A DNA stretch of 23,102 bases. It comes from Thiobacillus sp. (GTDB taxonomy: Bacteria > Pseudomonadota > Gammaproteobacteria > Burkholderiales > Thiobacillaceae). The stretch spans positions 1-23,102 of the forward strand of contig JAABQU010000227.1 of the NCBI GenBank assembly GCA_011391285.1, read 5' to 3'. A model generated the notes under the pieces. The model ran no database searches and was not told where the DNA came from. It was given only the letters and a program-made list of their open reading frames with translations. Shown in pieces: positions 8,072-16,577 of the stretch. Position 1 is the stretch's first letter. Each line of letters begins with the position of its first letter. The position numbers and the translations under genes were made by a program.

Positions 8072-8878
8072 CTAGAAGGTCCAGAGCATGCGCAGCGCCA
8101 GCGTCACCAGCAACAGCGCAAAAATCCGCTTCAACGGACGCACCGGAATACGGTGCGCGGTGCGCGCACCCAGCGGAGCGGTCAGCACGCTGCCGATCAC
8201 GATGCCGGCGAGCGCCGGCAAATAGACAAATCCCAGGCTGCCGGCGGGCAGGTCGTGCACATCCCAGCCGCCCAGCACGTAGCCGGCCGCGCCGGCGGCC
8301 GCGATCGGGAAGCCGATTGCGGCCGAGGTGGCGATCGCCCGGTGCAACGTCACGTTGTGCCACAGCATGAACGGCACCGACAGCGTGCCGCCGCCGATGC
8401 CGACCCAGCTCGACACCGCGCCGATGACCCCGCCCGCCAGTGTGGTGCCGGTGCGCCCCGGCAGCGCGCGATGCGGCGCCGGCTTGAAGTCGAGCCACAT
8501 CTGGACGGCGGCATAAAAGAGAAAAGCAACGAAAAACACTTTCAGCACCAGGGCCGACATCTGCGCTGCCAGCAGGGCGCCCGCCAGCGTGCCGGCGAGG
8601 ATGCCCGGCGTGATGCGCTTCACCAGCGGCCATTCGACCGCGCCGTGGCGATGGTGCGCGCGCACGCTGGAAAGCGACGTGAAGAGGATGGAGGCGAGCG
8701 AGGTGCCAAGCGCCACCTGCGGTTCGATGCCGGCCGCGAGACCGTTCGCATGCAGCAGCATGATCAGCACCGGCACGATGATGAGGCCGCCACCGACGCC
8801 GAGCAGCCCCGCGACGAAGCCGACCACCAGTCCGAGACCAACGTAGGCCGCGAACAGCGCGGATAGCAGTTCCGGCAT
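8072..8878 (-). CDS. TauE/SafE family membrane permease
   Basis: This 268-residue polytopic protein has the glycine-rich repeats of the TauE/SafE (DUF81) family, VGFVAGLLGVGGGLIIVPVL near residue 18 and VSSWVGIGGGTLSVPF near residue 155, marking two related halves. It is an inner-membrane protein with about eight helices. Family members are linked to export or uptake of sulfonates, sulfite, sulfoacetate or other organic anions; the substrate here is unknown. Its ATG overlaps the TGA of the EVE-domain gene by one base (TGATG), so the two are translationally coupled. I found no obvious terminator between it and rpfF. Confidence 0.87.
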   Translation of the reverse strand: MPELLSALFAAYVGLGLVVGFVAGLLGVGGGLIIVPVLIMLLHANGLAAGIEPQVALGTSLASILFTSLSSVRAHHRHGAVEWPLVKRITPGILAGTLAGALLAAQMSALVLKVFFVAFLFYAAVQMWLDFKPAPHRALPGRTGTTLAGGVIGAVSSWVGIGGGTLSVPFMLWHNVTLHRAIATSAAIGFPIAAAGAAGYVLGGWDVHDLPAGSLGFVYLPALAGIVIGSVLTAPLGARTAHRIPVRPLKRIFALLLVTLALRMLWTF

Positions 8879-9333
8879 CAGAGGTGCTTGACGATGAAGT
8901 TGTACTCGGCCGGATCGACCGGGGTGATCGACAGACGATTGCCCTTTTGCAGGATGCGCATGTTGGCGAGTTCGGGATAGCCGCGGATTTCGGACAGCGG
9001 CATCAGCCGGGTCTTCTTCACCAGCTTGACGTCGACATTGAACCAGCGCGGCGTTTCCGGCGTGGCCTTGGGGTCGAAATACTTGTTCTTGGGATCGAAC
9101 TGGGTGGCGTCCGGATAGGCCGCCACGCTGACCTCGGCCAGCCCGGCGATGCCCGGCTCGGCGCACGACGAATGGTAGAACAGCACCTTGTCGCCAGGCT
9201 TCATCTGGTCGCGCATGAAGTTGCGCGCCTGGTAATTGCGCACGCCGTACCAGGCGACGCTTTGCTTCGACATGGCGGCCAGGTCGTCGATGCTGACGTC
9301 GCTGGGCTCGGATTTCATCAGCCAGTAGCGCAT
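8878..9333 (-). CDS. EVE domain protein (thymocyte nuclear protein 1-like)
   Basis: This 151-residue protein is a single EVE domain from end to end. It opens with MRYWLMKSEPSDVSIDDL and contains WYGVRNYQARNFMRD, MKPGDKVLFYHSS and EPGIAGLAEV, all standard EVE blocks. The fold is PUA-related, and relatives bind modified nucleobases in DNA or RNA; the ligand and role of this housekeeping-type bacterial version are not established. GAGGTA lies about six bases before the ATG. It sits downstream of argB and directly upstream of, and overlapping with, the TauE/SafE gene. Confidence 0.9.
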   Translation of the reverse strand: MRYWLMKSEPSDVSIDDLAAMSKQSVAWYGVRNYQARNFMRDQMKPGDKVLFYHSSCAEPGIAGLAEVSVAAYPDATQFDPKNKYFDPKATPETPRWFNVDVKLVKKTRLMPLSEIRGYPELANMRILQKGNRLSITPVDPAEYNFIVKHL

Positions 9334-9360
9334 TCAGAATACCTCGCGCAGCCAAACCCT

Positions 9361-9400
9361 GCCCCCTTCGCCCCTTGGGGGAGAGGGCGGGGAGAGGGGA
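9361..9400. repeat. Intergenic C/G-tract element (REP-like)
   Basis: A run of C tracts (CCCCCTTCGCCCCTT) passes into G tracts (GGGGGAGAGGGCGGGGAGAGGGG) between argB and the EVE gene. It resembles the widespread proteobacterial intergenic CCTCTCCC/GGGAGAGG elements and can fold on itself (for example CCCC-TT-GGGG at 9371-9380). Only one copy is visible here, so repeat status is inferred from general familiarity. Confidence 0.4.
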
Positions 9401-9440
9401 TAGCGCGTCATGAACGCACCCAGTAAACGGAACATCTTCA

Positions 9441-10499
<1,059 letters not shown>

Positions 10500-10521
10500 T
10501 CACGCAGAACGAGGATCATCG

Positions 10522-11088
10522 ATGGATACACTCAACGCCCGCACCTGGCTGGCCGAACACGGGGACTATCTGTTCCGGGTCGCGCGCCGCCAGTTGCATT
10601 CCGACGAACTGGCCGAGGACGCGGTGCAGGAAACCCTGCTGGCCGCGCTATCGGCGCAGGCGCGATACACAGGCGACGCCAGCCCGCGCACCTGGCTCAC
10701 CGGCATCCTCAAGCACAAGATCGTCGACCTGATCCGGCGCAACGTGCGCGAAGTGGAAATTCCGCGCGACGAGGACGGCGAGGAGGCGATCGACCTGCTG
10801 TTCAAGCAGGACGGCCACTGGGCCGAGCCGCTGCGCCCCTGGGGCAACCCGCAGACCGGGGCGGAAATGGGCCAGTTGCGGCGTGTGCTGGACGAATGCG
10901 CCGACCGTCTGAAACCGGTGATGGCCCAGGTTTTCAGCCTGCGCGAGGTGGCCGGGATGGAGACCGAAGAAATTTGTAAGGAACTGAATATCACGCCGAC
11001 CAACTGCTGGGTACTGCTGCATCGCGCACGATTGTTCATGCGTCAATGCCTGGAAATGAACGGGTTTTCGAAAGCGGGTGCCGTATGA
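10522..11088 (+). CDS. ECF-type RNA polymerase sigma factor
   Basis: This 188-residue sigma-70 family protein has region 2 at about 10-75 (DYLFRVARRQL, ELAEDAVQETLLAAL, RTWLTGILKHKIVDLIRR) and region 4 at about 125-180 (LKPVMAQVFSLREVAGMETEEICKEL, then NCWVLLHRARLFMRQCLE). Architecture and the paired downstream zinc-finger gene fit the TIGR02943-like ECF group. ATG 10522 is supported by ACGAGG upstream. The stop overlaps the anti-sigma start (ATGA). Its location directly before the RiPP operon suggests it drives those genes under metal or oxidative stress, which is inference from context. Confidence 0.9.
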   Translation: MDTLNARTWLAEHGDYLFRVARRQLHSDELAEDAVQETLLAALSAQARYTGDASPRTWLTGILKHKIVDLIRRNVREVEIPRDEDGEEAIDLLFKQDGHWAEPLRPWGNPQTGAEMGQLRRVLDECADRLKPVMAQVFSLREVAGMETEEICKELNITPTNCWVLLHRARLFMRQCLEMNGFSKAGAV

Positions 11089-11342
11089 AATGGATGCCGA
11101 CGTGCAGGGAAGCAACGGAACTTGCCTCGCGGGCCATGGACGAACAGCTGCCGCTTTCCAATCGCATGGCTTTACGGTTTCACCTTGCGATCTGTAAGAA
11201 CTGCGCCCGCTTCAACCAGCAATTGCAGGAAATGCGCCGTCTGTTTCGAGAAGAGACCGCGGCGGACGATGATGCTGAAGGACTGGCACCCGAAGCCCGC
11301 CAGCGCATCGCCAGCGAATTGCAGAAAAAGCTCGGCTCATGA
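11085..11342 (+). CDS. Zinc-binding anti-sigma factor (zf-HC2/ZAS)
   Basis: This 85-residue soluble protein carries the ZAS zinc motif: Cys7, then His33-x3-Cys37-x2-Cys40 in FHLAICKNC. It has no membrane segment, so it should act in the cytoplasm by binding the adjacent sigma factor and releasing it when the zinc site is oxidised or occupied by another metal. The ATG overlaps the sigma stop codon by four bases, indicating coupled translation. The stop codon lies inside the loop and right arm of a terminator-like hairpin, separating this pair from the peptide operon. Confidence 0.88.
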   Translation: MKWMPTCREATELASRAMDEQLPLSNRMALRFHLAICKNCARFNQQLQEMRRLFREETAADDDAEGLAPEARQRIASELQKKLGS

Positions 11343-11349
11343 GCTTTTT
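11325..11349 (+). terminator. Terminator-like hairpin between anti-sigma gene and RiPP operon
   Basis: AAAAAGCTC (11325-11333), 7-base loop, GAGCTTTTT (11341-11349). It is a 9-bp stem, A/U-rich at the base, ending in five T, and overlaps the anti-sigma stop. The GC part is only four pairs, so it may terminate partially. Confidence 0.55.
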
Positions 11350-11412
11350 GCAACATACCGGGATCATCCGGAGATTTTTGACCGTCGTTAAACCTGTTAG
11401 GAGAGAAATACC

Positions 11413-11730
11413 ATGTCCAAGAAAACCCTGATCGCCAGCGCTGTCGGTTCTGCATTCGTCGCCAGCATGGCCGCTGCGCCCATCGCCTCGGCCGCGGAAA
11501 ATCCCTTTGCCCTGTCCGGCCTGTCGTCCGGTTACCAGGTGGCCGCCGCTCACGGTGCCAAGCCCATGGAAAGCACGGGCGATGCAACCAAGGCCGAAGC
11601 CGGCAAGACCACCACAGAAAAAGCGAAGGACGCCACGGCGACCGAGATGAAGCCCACCGACAAGAAGATGCCTGAAGGCAAATGCGGCGAAGGCAAGTGC
11701 GGCGCCACCAAGAAGCCTGTCGCCAAGTAG
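11413..11730 (+). CDS. bufA: Exported bufferin/HvfA-like precursor peptide with EGKCG motifs
   Basis: This 105-residue protein starts with a signal peptide (MSKK, a hydrophobic core and a cleavage site probably after ASA, residue 27). A low-complexity linker rich in Lys, Ala, Thr and Glu follows. The C-terminus has two tandem EGKCG units (88-92 and 93-97) holding the only two cysteines, Cys91 and Cys96. Precursors of this kind beside DUF692 and DUF2063 genes (bufferins; HvfA in Haemophilus) have their cysteines oxidatively modified and bind copper. The mature product should therefore be a periplasmic copper-chelating peptide. AGGAGA lies before the ATG. Two EGKCG units are few for this family in my recollection. 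Exact chemistry cannot be read from sequence. Confidence 0.85.
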   Translation: MSKKTLIASAVGSAFVASMAAAPIASAAENPFALSGLSSGYQVAAAHGAKPMESTGDATKAEAGKTTTEKAKDATATEMKPTDKKMPEGKCGEGKCGATKKPVAK

Positions 11731-11744
11731 TCAGCAGGTAGCTG

Positions 11745-12596
11745 ATGCCCCCCCTGCGCCTGACCGGCGCGGGGCTCGGGTTTCGGCGCGAACTCATTCC
11801 CGCGCTGAAAACCCGGGTTCCCGACGCCATCGATTTCTTCGAGCTCGCTCCGGAAAACTGGATCGACATGGGCGGTGCCTATGGCCGCGAACTGCGCGGC
11901 TTCACCGAACGCCATCCCTTCGTCTGCCACGGCCTGTCGCTGTCGCTCGGCGGCCCTTCGCCACTTGACGAAATGCTGCTGCACAAGACGCGGCAGTTCA
12001 TGGATGCCCATGGCATCCAGCTCTATACCGAACATCTGTCGTACTGCTCGGATGACGGACATCTGTACGACCTGCTGCCGATTCCCTTCACGGAAGAAGC
12101 GGTGAAACACGTCGCTGCGCGCATCCGCCGCGCGCAGGACATTCTGGAACGCCGCATCGCGATCGAAAACGCCTCCTACTACACGCCGTCGCCAGTCGCA
12201 GGGATGGACGAAATCGCGTTCATCCGCGCCGTGCTCACCGAGGCCGACTGCGACCTGCACCTCGACGTCAACAATGTCTACGTCAACAGCGTGAACCACC
12301 GCTACGACGCACTCGAGTTCATCCGCGCGCTGCCGACCGAGCGCATCGTCTATATGCACATGGCCGGACATTACAACGAGGCCGACGACCTGATCGTCGA
12401 CACCCACGGCGCCGACGTGATCGACCCGGTGTGGGCGCTGCTCGATGAGACCTACCTCTTTCATGGAGTCGTGCCGACGCTGCTGGAACGCGACTTCAAC
12501 ATTCCGCCGCTGGACATACTGGTGCGCGAGGTCGAGCACATCGCGCGCATCCAGGCGCGCCACCCACGACATGAACAAGCCACCCGCGCTTCCTGA
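11745..12596 (+). CDS. bufB: DUF692 multinuclear non-heme iron oxidase (MNIO), RiPP-modifying
   Basis: This 283-residue TIM-barrel protein is of the DUF692 family, which includes MbnB of methanobactin synthesis. Polar residues in ligand-like positions are visible: Glu33/Glu37 in FELAPENW, His62 in [10 protein letters not shown], Glu96-His97 in TEHLSY, Glu141-Asn142 in IENASYY, Asp174 and Asn176 in DVNNVYVN, His205/His209 in [12 protein letters not shown] and His221 in VDTHGADV. These would bind two or three irons. It is predicted to oxidise the EGKCG cysteines of the upstream peptide to a copper-binding group. It begins 14 bases after bufA with an AGG before the ATG, and its 3' end overlaps bufC by 26 bases. 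Confidence 0.92.
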   Translation: MPPLRLTGAGLGFRRELIPALKTRVPDAIDFFELAPENWIDMGGAYGRELRGFTERHPFVCHGLSLSLGGPSPLDEMLLHKTRQFMDAHGIQLYTEHLSYCSDDGHLYDLLPIPFTEEAVKHVAARIRRAQDILERRIAIENASYYTPSPVAGMDEIAFIRAVLTEADCDLHLDVNNVYVNSVNHRYDALEFIRALPTERIVYMHMAGHYNEADDLIVDTHGADVIDPVWALLDETYLFHGVVPTLLERDFNIPPLDILVREVEHIARIQARHPRHEQATRAS

Positions 12597-13329
12597 ATTC
12601 CAGCGCTATCAACTCGCTTTCACCGCGCACATCCGCGACCCCAAGGCGCATCCGCGCCCGGCCGGCGTCGAAGCGCGGCGCATGAAGATCTACAACGAGC
12701 TGCTGTTCAACAATATCGAGGGATTTCTGCTGGCGTGCTTTCCGGTGCTGCGGAAGATGCTGGGCGCGCGCAAATGGGCGAGGCTGGTGCGCGCATTTTT
12801 CGCCACGCACCGCAGCCGCACGCCGTACTTCAGGCAGATTCCGGACGAATTCATCCAGTTCCTGCAGAACGGGTGGACACCGCCCGAGGATGCGCCGCCC
12901 TATCTGCTTGCGCTGGCGCACTACGAGTGGATCGAGTTGGTGCTGTCGGTGTCGAACCGCAGCGCGAATCGTTTATTCGATTCGGCTGGCGATTTGATGG
13001 CGGGTGTGCCGCTGCTGAATCCGGTGCTCGCCAACCTGCGTTACGACTGGCCGGTGCACCGCATCGCGCCGCGCCGCAAGGTGCACGCTGCGGAAACCTG
13101 GCTGCTGGTGTTTCGCGACGACGCGGATTCCGTTCAGTTCAGCGAGATCAACGCATTTACCGCGCGGCTGCTGACGCTGCTGGAAACGGGCACGCTGAGC
13201 GGCCGTGCCGCGCTGGAACAGATCGCGGCCGAGAGCCGCCATCCCGATCCGGCGCTAATCCTGCAAGCCGGCGGCGCACTGCTCGACGACCTGCGCGCGC
13301 GCGGCGCGGTCCTCGGCGTGGTCGCCTAG
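12571..13329 (+). CDS. bufC: DUF2063 partner protein of the MNIO (MbnC/HvfC-like)
   Basis: This 252-residue protein has the N-terminal DUF2063 domain: [15 protein letters not shown], then [28 protein letters not shown], residues 10-65. A C-terminal part contains [17 protein letters not shown] and [13 protein letters not shown]. Such proteins partner DUF692 oxidases, probably by presenting the precursor peptide. I chose ATG 12571, inside the end of bufB, because DUF2063 homology begins immediately after it; the frame is open further left but that is bufB read out of frame. Its stop codon overlaps the convergent copper-chaperone gene by four bases. Confidence 0.88.
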   Translation: MNKPPALPEFQRYQLAFTAHIRDPKAHPRPAGVEARRMKIYNELLFNNIEGFLLACFPVLRKMLGARKWARLVRAFFATHRSRTPYFRQIPDEFIQFLQNGWTPPEDAPPYLLALAHYEWIELVLSVSNRSANRLFDSAGDLMAGVPLLNPVLANLRYDWPVHRIAPRRKVHAAETWLLVFRDDADSVQFSEINAFTARLLTLLETGTLSGRAALEQIAAESRHPDPALILQAGGALLDDLRARGAVLGVVA

Positions 13330-13778
13330 TGACTAGGCTGCATGGACTGGTTGGGCGCGCGCGCCTCGACTTTCACCTCCACCGTCTGCTGCTTGCCACC
13401 TGATTCGACGACCAGGGTCAGCGGAATGATCTCGCCGGCCGCGATCGGTTTCGGCAGGTTCATCAGCATGATGTGAAAGCCGCCGGGTTCGAGCGCAACC
13501 GTCTTGCCCTTCGGAAGATCGATCGAAGGCACCTCGCGCATCCGCATCACGTCACCATCCATTTTCATTTCATGCACTTCCACCCGCGGCACTGCCGAGC
13601 TGGAGGCGCTGATCAGGCGCGCATCGGCGTCCGACTGGATTTTCATGTAGGCACCGCTGACTTTCTGGCCCGGCATGGTGGCGCGGGCCCAGCCTTCTGT
13701 GACGCTGATGTTGGCGGCCCATGCTGACTGCATGGCCAGGACGCCGATGGCGGCGAGCATCAAAACCTTCAATTTCAT
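13326..13778 (-). CDS. PCu(A)C-type periplasmic copper chaperone
   Basis: This 150-residue protein has a signal peptide (MKLKVLMLAAIGVLAMQSAWA) and a PCu(A)C (DUF461) domain. The copper(I) site fits the family motif H-x10-M-x21-H-x-M exactly: His69, Met80, His102 and Met104. Relatives deliver copper to the CuA and CuB centres of cytochrome c oxidase in the periplasm. I chose ATG 13778 because GGGGAAG lies just before it; an in-frame ATG four codons upstream lacks a ribosome site. The gene is convergent with bufC (4-base overlap) and divergent from the oprC-like receptor, which places copper import and delivery together. Confidence 0.93.
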   Translation of the reverse strand: MKLKVLMLAAIGVLAMQSAWAANISVTEGWARATMPGQKVSGAYMKIQSDADARLISASSSAVPRVEVHEMKMDGDVMRMREVPSIDLPKGKTVALEPGGFHIMLMNLPKPIAAGEIIPLTLVVESGGKQQTVEVKVEARAPNQSMQPSH

Positions 13779-13850
13779 TTTCTTCCCCATTAAAAATCGC
13801 TGCGCATTACAGACGTGCAATTGACCCACGATAGGCAATCACACCACAAA

Positions 13851-13879
13851 TGACGATGCGGCATATTGTCGCATCATCA
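13851..13879. promoter_or_regulatory. Imperfect palindrome in the divergent copper-gene interval
   Basis: TGA-C-GATGCG, nine-base centre, CGCATC-A-TCA forms a 29-base dyad between the PCu(A)C and receptor genes, 73 bases before the chaperone start and 173 before the receptor start. It contains a 15-base stretch resembling a RegA/PrrA site (see 13858-13872). The size and placement suit a shared operator. Confidence 0.4.
13858..13872. promoter_or_regulatory. RegA/PrrA-box-like sequence
   Basis: GCGGCATATTGTCGC agrees with the consensus GNGRCRTTNNGNCGC, as I recall it for Rhodobacter RegA/PrrA, at every position but one. A RegBA pair is encoded 2.7 kb to the right. The consensus is from memory and from another class of bacteria, and chance matches occur in GC-rich DNA. 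Confidence 0.35.
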
Positions 13880-14051
13880 TGCTGCAGCCTGCTCCCGGCA
13901 CACTCCGTCAACCCCGCTGCGATGCGACCCAGCGTGGCCGCATGCCTGTCGAGTCGCCCCATCCAGAAGGCCACTTGCGTCAATTTGCCACATTCGCGCG
14001 CGCGATGGACTTCCCTAGACTCGCGAAAATTCCAGCAATTCCGAGAAAAAC

Positions 14052-16334
14052 ATGCTGTTTTCCAGAAAGCCAATCTCCCTCGCCGTCTCCCTCGCCCTGT
14101 CGGCATGCTGGTCCAACGCATCCGCTCAAAGCACCCCACCCTCGGCGTCATCGGATACGCCCCTCATGACCGTGGTCGTCGTGGGTTCGGAACCCGCGGA
14201 TGTCGCGCCCAACAGCGTGACGCTGGATGCAGAGAAGCTGTTGCCGATGCGCGCAGCCACCAGCGACACGGCCACCCTGCTTCGCGATATTCCCGGCGTC
14301 AGCCTCATCGGTGCTGGCGGCGTTTCCAGCCTGCCGTCGATTCGCGGCCTGGCGGATGACCGCCTGCGCATCAAGGTCGACGGCATGGACCTGATCTCCG
14401 CGTGCGGCAACCACATGAACCCGCCGCTTTCCTACCTTGATCCCACACAGGTCGGCAGCATCACGGTATTCGCCGGCATTTCACCGGTGAGTTCGGGCGG
14501 CGACAGCATCGGCGGTACGATCCTGGCGGAATCGCTCGCGCCGGAATTCGCCCGGCCTGGTGAAGGCACGCTGCTCAAGGGTGCGGCCGGTACGTTCTAC
14601 CGCAGCAACGGCAATGCAATGGGCGCCAATCTTTCCGCGACCGCTGCCGGCGAAAAACTGAGCGTGACCTACAGCGGCTCGACCGCGCAATCCGACAACT
14701 ACACGGCCGGCGGCGACTTCAAGCCGGCAGGGCTGGCTTTTATCCAGACGCTGCCGCAGTCGCTCTTTAACTCGACCAATTGGCTGCCGGGTGACGAGGT
14801 CGGCTCTACACAGTACAAGTCCACCAACCAGTCGCTCGGCTTTGCGCTGCGCCACGACAATCATCTGGTCGATCTGAAGCTGGGTTATCAGCACATTCCC
14901 TACCAGGGCTATCCGAACCAGCGCATGGACATGACCGACAACACCAGCGAGCAGGTCAATCTGGGCTATACGGGGCAATACGACTGGGGCCAGCTCGAGG
15001 CGCGCATCTATCACGAGCATACCGAGCACGAGATGAACTTCCTGGAGGACAAGGCGTTCTGGTACATGGGCAACGCGCCGGGGATGCCGATGCTCACCGA
15101 AGGCAAGAACAGCGGTGTGGTGGTCAAGGGCGACATCCCTATTTCTGCACGCGACCTGGTGCGCGTGGGCACCGAACTCCAGCAGTATCGTCTCGACGAC
15201 TGGTGGCCGGCGTCCGGAACCGCCGGCATGGCGCCGAATACCTTCCTGAACATCAACGACGGCGAACGTGATCGTTACGCGGCGTTTGCCGAGTGGGAAG
15301 CGCAATGGGACCCACAGTGGTTGAGCCTGCTCGGCCTGCGCTACGAAAAGGTCGAAATGAATGCCGATGAAGTGCAGGGGTACAACGCTGCCTACAACGC
15401 CGACGCGACTGCCTTCAATGCCGCCGACCGCGAAAAGACCGACCACAATTTCGACCTGACCGCGCTCGCCCGCTATACACCGGCCAAAACGCAGACTGTC
15501 GAATTCGGCTATGCACGCAAGACCCGTTCGCCCAACCTCTACGAACGCTACACCTGGTCGACGGGCGGCATGGCCATGAACATGATCAACCTGGCCGGGG
15601 ATGGCAACGGCTATGTCGGCAATCTCGACCTCGAGCCCGAAATTGCCCATACCGTGAGCGCGACTTTCGACTGGCATGACGCCAGGCAGCAGGACTGGGG
15701 ACTGAAGATCACGCCCTACTACACCTACGTCGAGGACTACATCAATGCCGAGCGCTGCTCGGGTGCCATCACCGGTGTTTGCACTCAGGCCAACCTGGAC
15801 AGGACCGATGGGTTCGTGTTCCTCAGGTACGTCAATCAGGATGCGCACCTCTACGGCTTCGACGTTTCCGGCCATGTCCCGCTAGCAATGAACACGGACT
15901 TCGGCAGCTTCACCGCGAACGGCCTGTTGAGTTATGTCCGCGGCAAGACCGCGAGCGGTCCGGACGACGATCTCTACAACATCATGCCGCTGAATGCGAA
16001 GCTGTCGGTGACGCAGCGCTACCAGCGCTGGACCAACCTGGCCGAGGTTCATCTGGTCGACGCGAAGACGGACGTATCGGAAATCCGCAACGAAATCGAA
16101 ACGCCCGGCTACGCCTTGCTGAACCTGCGCAGCAGCTACGCCTGGAAAAAGGCGCGGCTCGACATCGGAATCGAGAACGTCTTTGACCGCCTCTATTACC
16201 ATCCGCTCGCAGGCGCGTACGTCGGCCAGGGCATCACCATGCCGCCGATGCCGGTGGCCGGCAGCCCGGCCTGGGGCACCGCCGTTCCGGGCATGGGCCG
16301 CTCGATCTATGCGGGTGTGAGCGTCCAGTTCTAG
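14052..16334 (+). CDS. oprC: TonB-dependent copper receptor (OprC/NosA-like)
   Basis: This 760-residue outer-membrane receptor has a signal peptide (to about residue 26), a plug domain (about 40-165: TLLRDIPGVSLIGAGG, PSIRGLADDRLRIKVDGM) and a beta-barrel ending in the terminal Phe of SVQF. The plug carries SACGNHMNPPLSYLDP, a block characteristic of OprC/NosA copper receptors. The CxxxM pair reported as a copper site in OprC corresponds to Cys118 and Met122. The barrel has many Met and His residues, e.g. HEHTEHEMNF and GGMAMNMINL. It should import copper with TonB-ExbBD energy. It is divergent from the PCu(A)C chaperone across 273 bases and followed by a terminator. Confidence 0.9.
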   Translation: MLFSRKPISLAVSLALSACWSNASAQSTPPSASSDTPLMTVVVVGSEPADVAPNSVTLDAEKLLPMRAATSDTATLLRDIPGVSLIGAGGVSSLPSIRGLADDRLRIKVDGMDLISACGNHMNPPLSYLDPTQVGSITVFAGISPVSSGGDSIGGTILAESLAPEFARPGEGTLLKGAAGTFYRSNGNAMGANLSATAAGEKLSVTYSGSTAQSDNYTAGGDFKPAGLAFIQTLPQSLFNSTNWLPGDEVGSTQYKSTNQSLGFALRHDNHLVDLKLGYQHIPYQGYPNQRMDMTDNTSEQVNLGYTGQYDWGQLEARIYHEHTEHEMNFLEDKAFWYMGNAPGMPMLTEGKNSGVVVKGDIPISARDLVRVGTELQQYRLDDWWPASGTAGMAPNTFLNINDGERDRYAAFAEWEAQWDPQWLSLLGLRYEKVEMNADEVQGYNAAYNADATAFNAADREKTDHNFDLTALARYTPAKTQTVEFGYARKTRSPNLYERYTWSTGGMAMNMINLAGDGNGYVGNLDLEPEIAHTVSATFDWHDARQQDWGLKITPYYTYVEDYINAERCSGAITGVCTQANLDRTDGFVFLRYVNQDAHLYGFDVSGHVPLAMNTDFGSFTANGLLSYVRGKTASGPDDDLYNIMPLNAKLSVTQRYQRWTNLAEVHLVDAKTDVSEIRNEIETPGYALLNLRSSYAWKKARLDIGIENVFDRLYYHPLAGAYVGQGITMPPMPVAGSPAWGTAVPGMGRSIYAGVSVQF

Positions 16335-16368
16335 ATCCGGCGGAAACCCTTCCCGCGTCCAGCAACCC

Positions 16369-16398
16369 AGGCCCCCTGCGTCATGCACGGGGCCTTTT
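16369..16398 (+). terminator. Intrinsic terminator after the copper receptor gene
   Basis: AGGCCCC (16369-16375), 13-base loop, GGGGCCT (16389-16395), then T residues to 16398. It lies 35 bases past the oprC-like stop. The T tract is short. Confidence 0.65.
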
Positions 16399-16431
16399 CC
16401 ATTTAGCAGGCCGCTGATCGGAAAGGCGGGC

Positions 16432-16456
16432 AAAAAAATCCCGCCAGCAGGCGGGA
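16432..16456 (-). terminator. Minus-strand intrinsic terminator without an obvious gene
   Basis: On the minus strand: TCCCGCC, loop TGCT, GGCGGGA (16456-16439), then a seven-T tract (16438-16432). The shape is textbook, yet no minus-strand gene precedes it in the window. It could stop antisense transcription into the receptor gene. Confidence 0.6.
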
Positions 16457-16524
16457 AGGGAGAGATGAGACAACGCGATGAGGCGTTGATTCACTTTAGG
16501 CGCACCGACCGACGCGCACAATTG

Positions 16525-16535
16525 GACAAATTGTC
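16525..16535. promoter_or_regulatory. Palindrome upstream of regB
   Basis: GACAA-A-TTGTC is a perfect 11-base dyad 42 bases before the regB start. On the minus strand it reads GCGACAATTTGTCC, a weaker match to the RegA/PrrA consensus, so autoregulation is possible. Confidence 0.3.
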
Positions 16536-16577
16536 GCAGTCCGCAGCCCGCGGCGGCGAGCGCATTACAATGCCGCC

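Noticed and set aside
8879..9355. N-terminal extension of the TauE/SafE protein in the same frame
   Set aside because: The extension is the EVE gene read in another frame; the overlapping TGATG start at 8878 and the start of family homology fix the permease start.
12445..12570. Longer bufC starting inside bufB
   Set aside because: The added residues are bufB codons read out of frame; DUF2063 homology starts right after ATG 12571.
13458..13727. Small plus-strand frames opposite the PCu(A)C gene
   Set aside because: No ribosome site or domain, and the minus-strand gene has an exact copper motif.
13779..13838. Longer PCu(A)C starts at 13838 or 13790
   Set aside because: They would place polar residues before the signal peptide and lack a ribosome site, whereas 13778 has GGGGAAG just upstream.
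14481..15875. Minus-strand open frame of about 464 codons inside the copper receptor gene
   Set aside because: Antisense shadow; the receptor frame has signal peptide, plug and terminal Phe.
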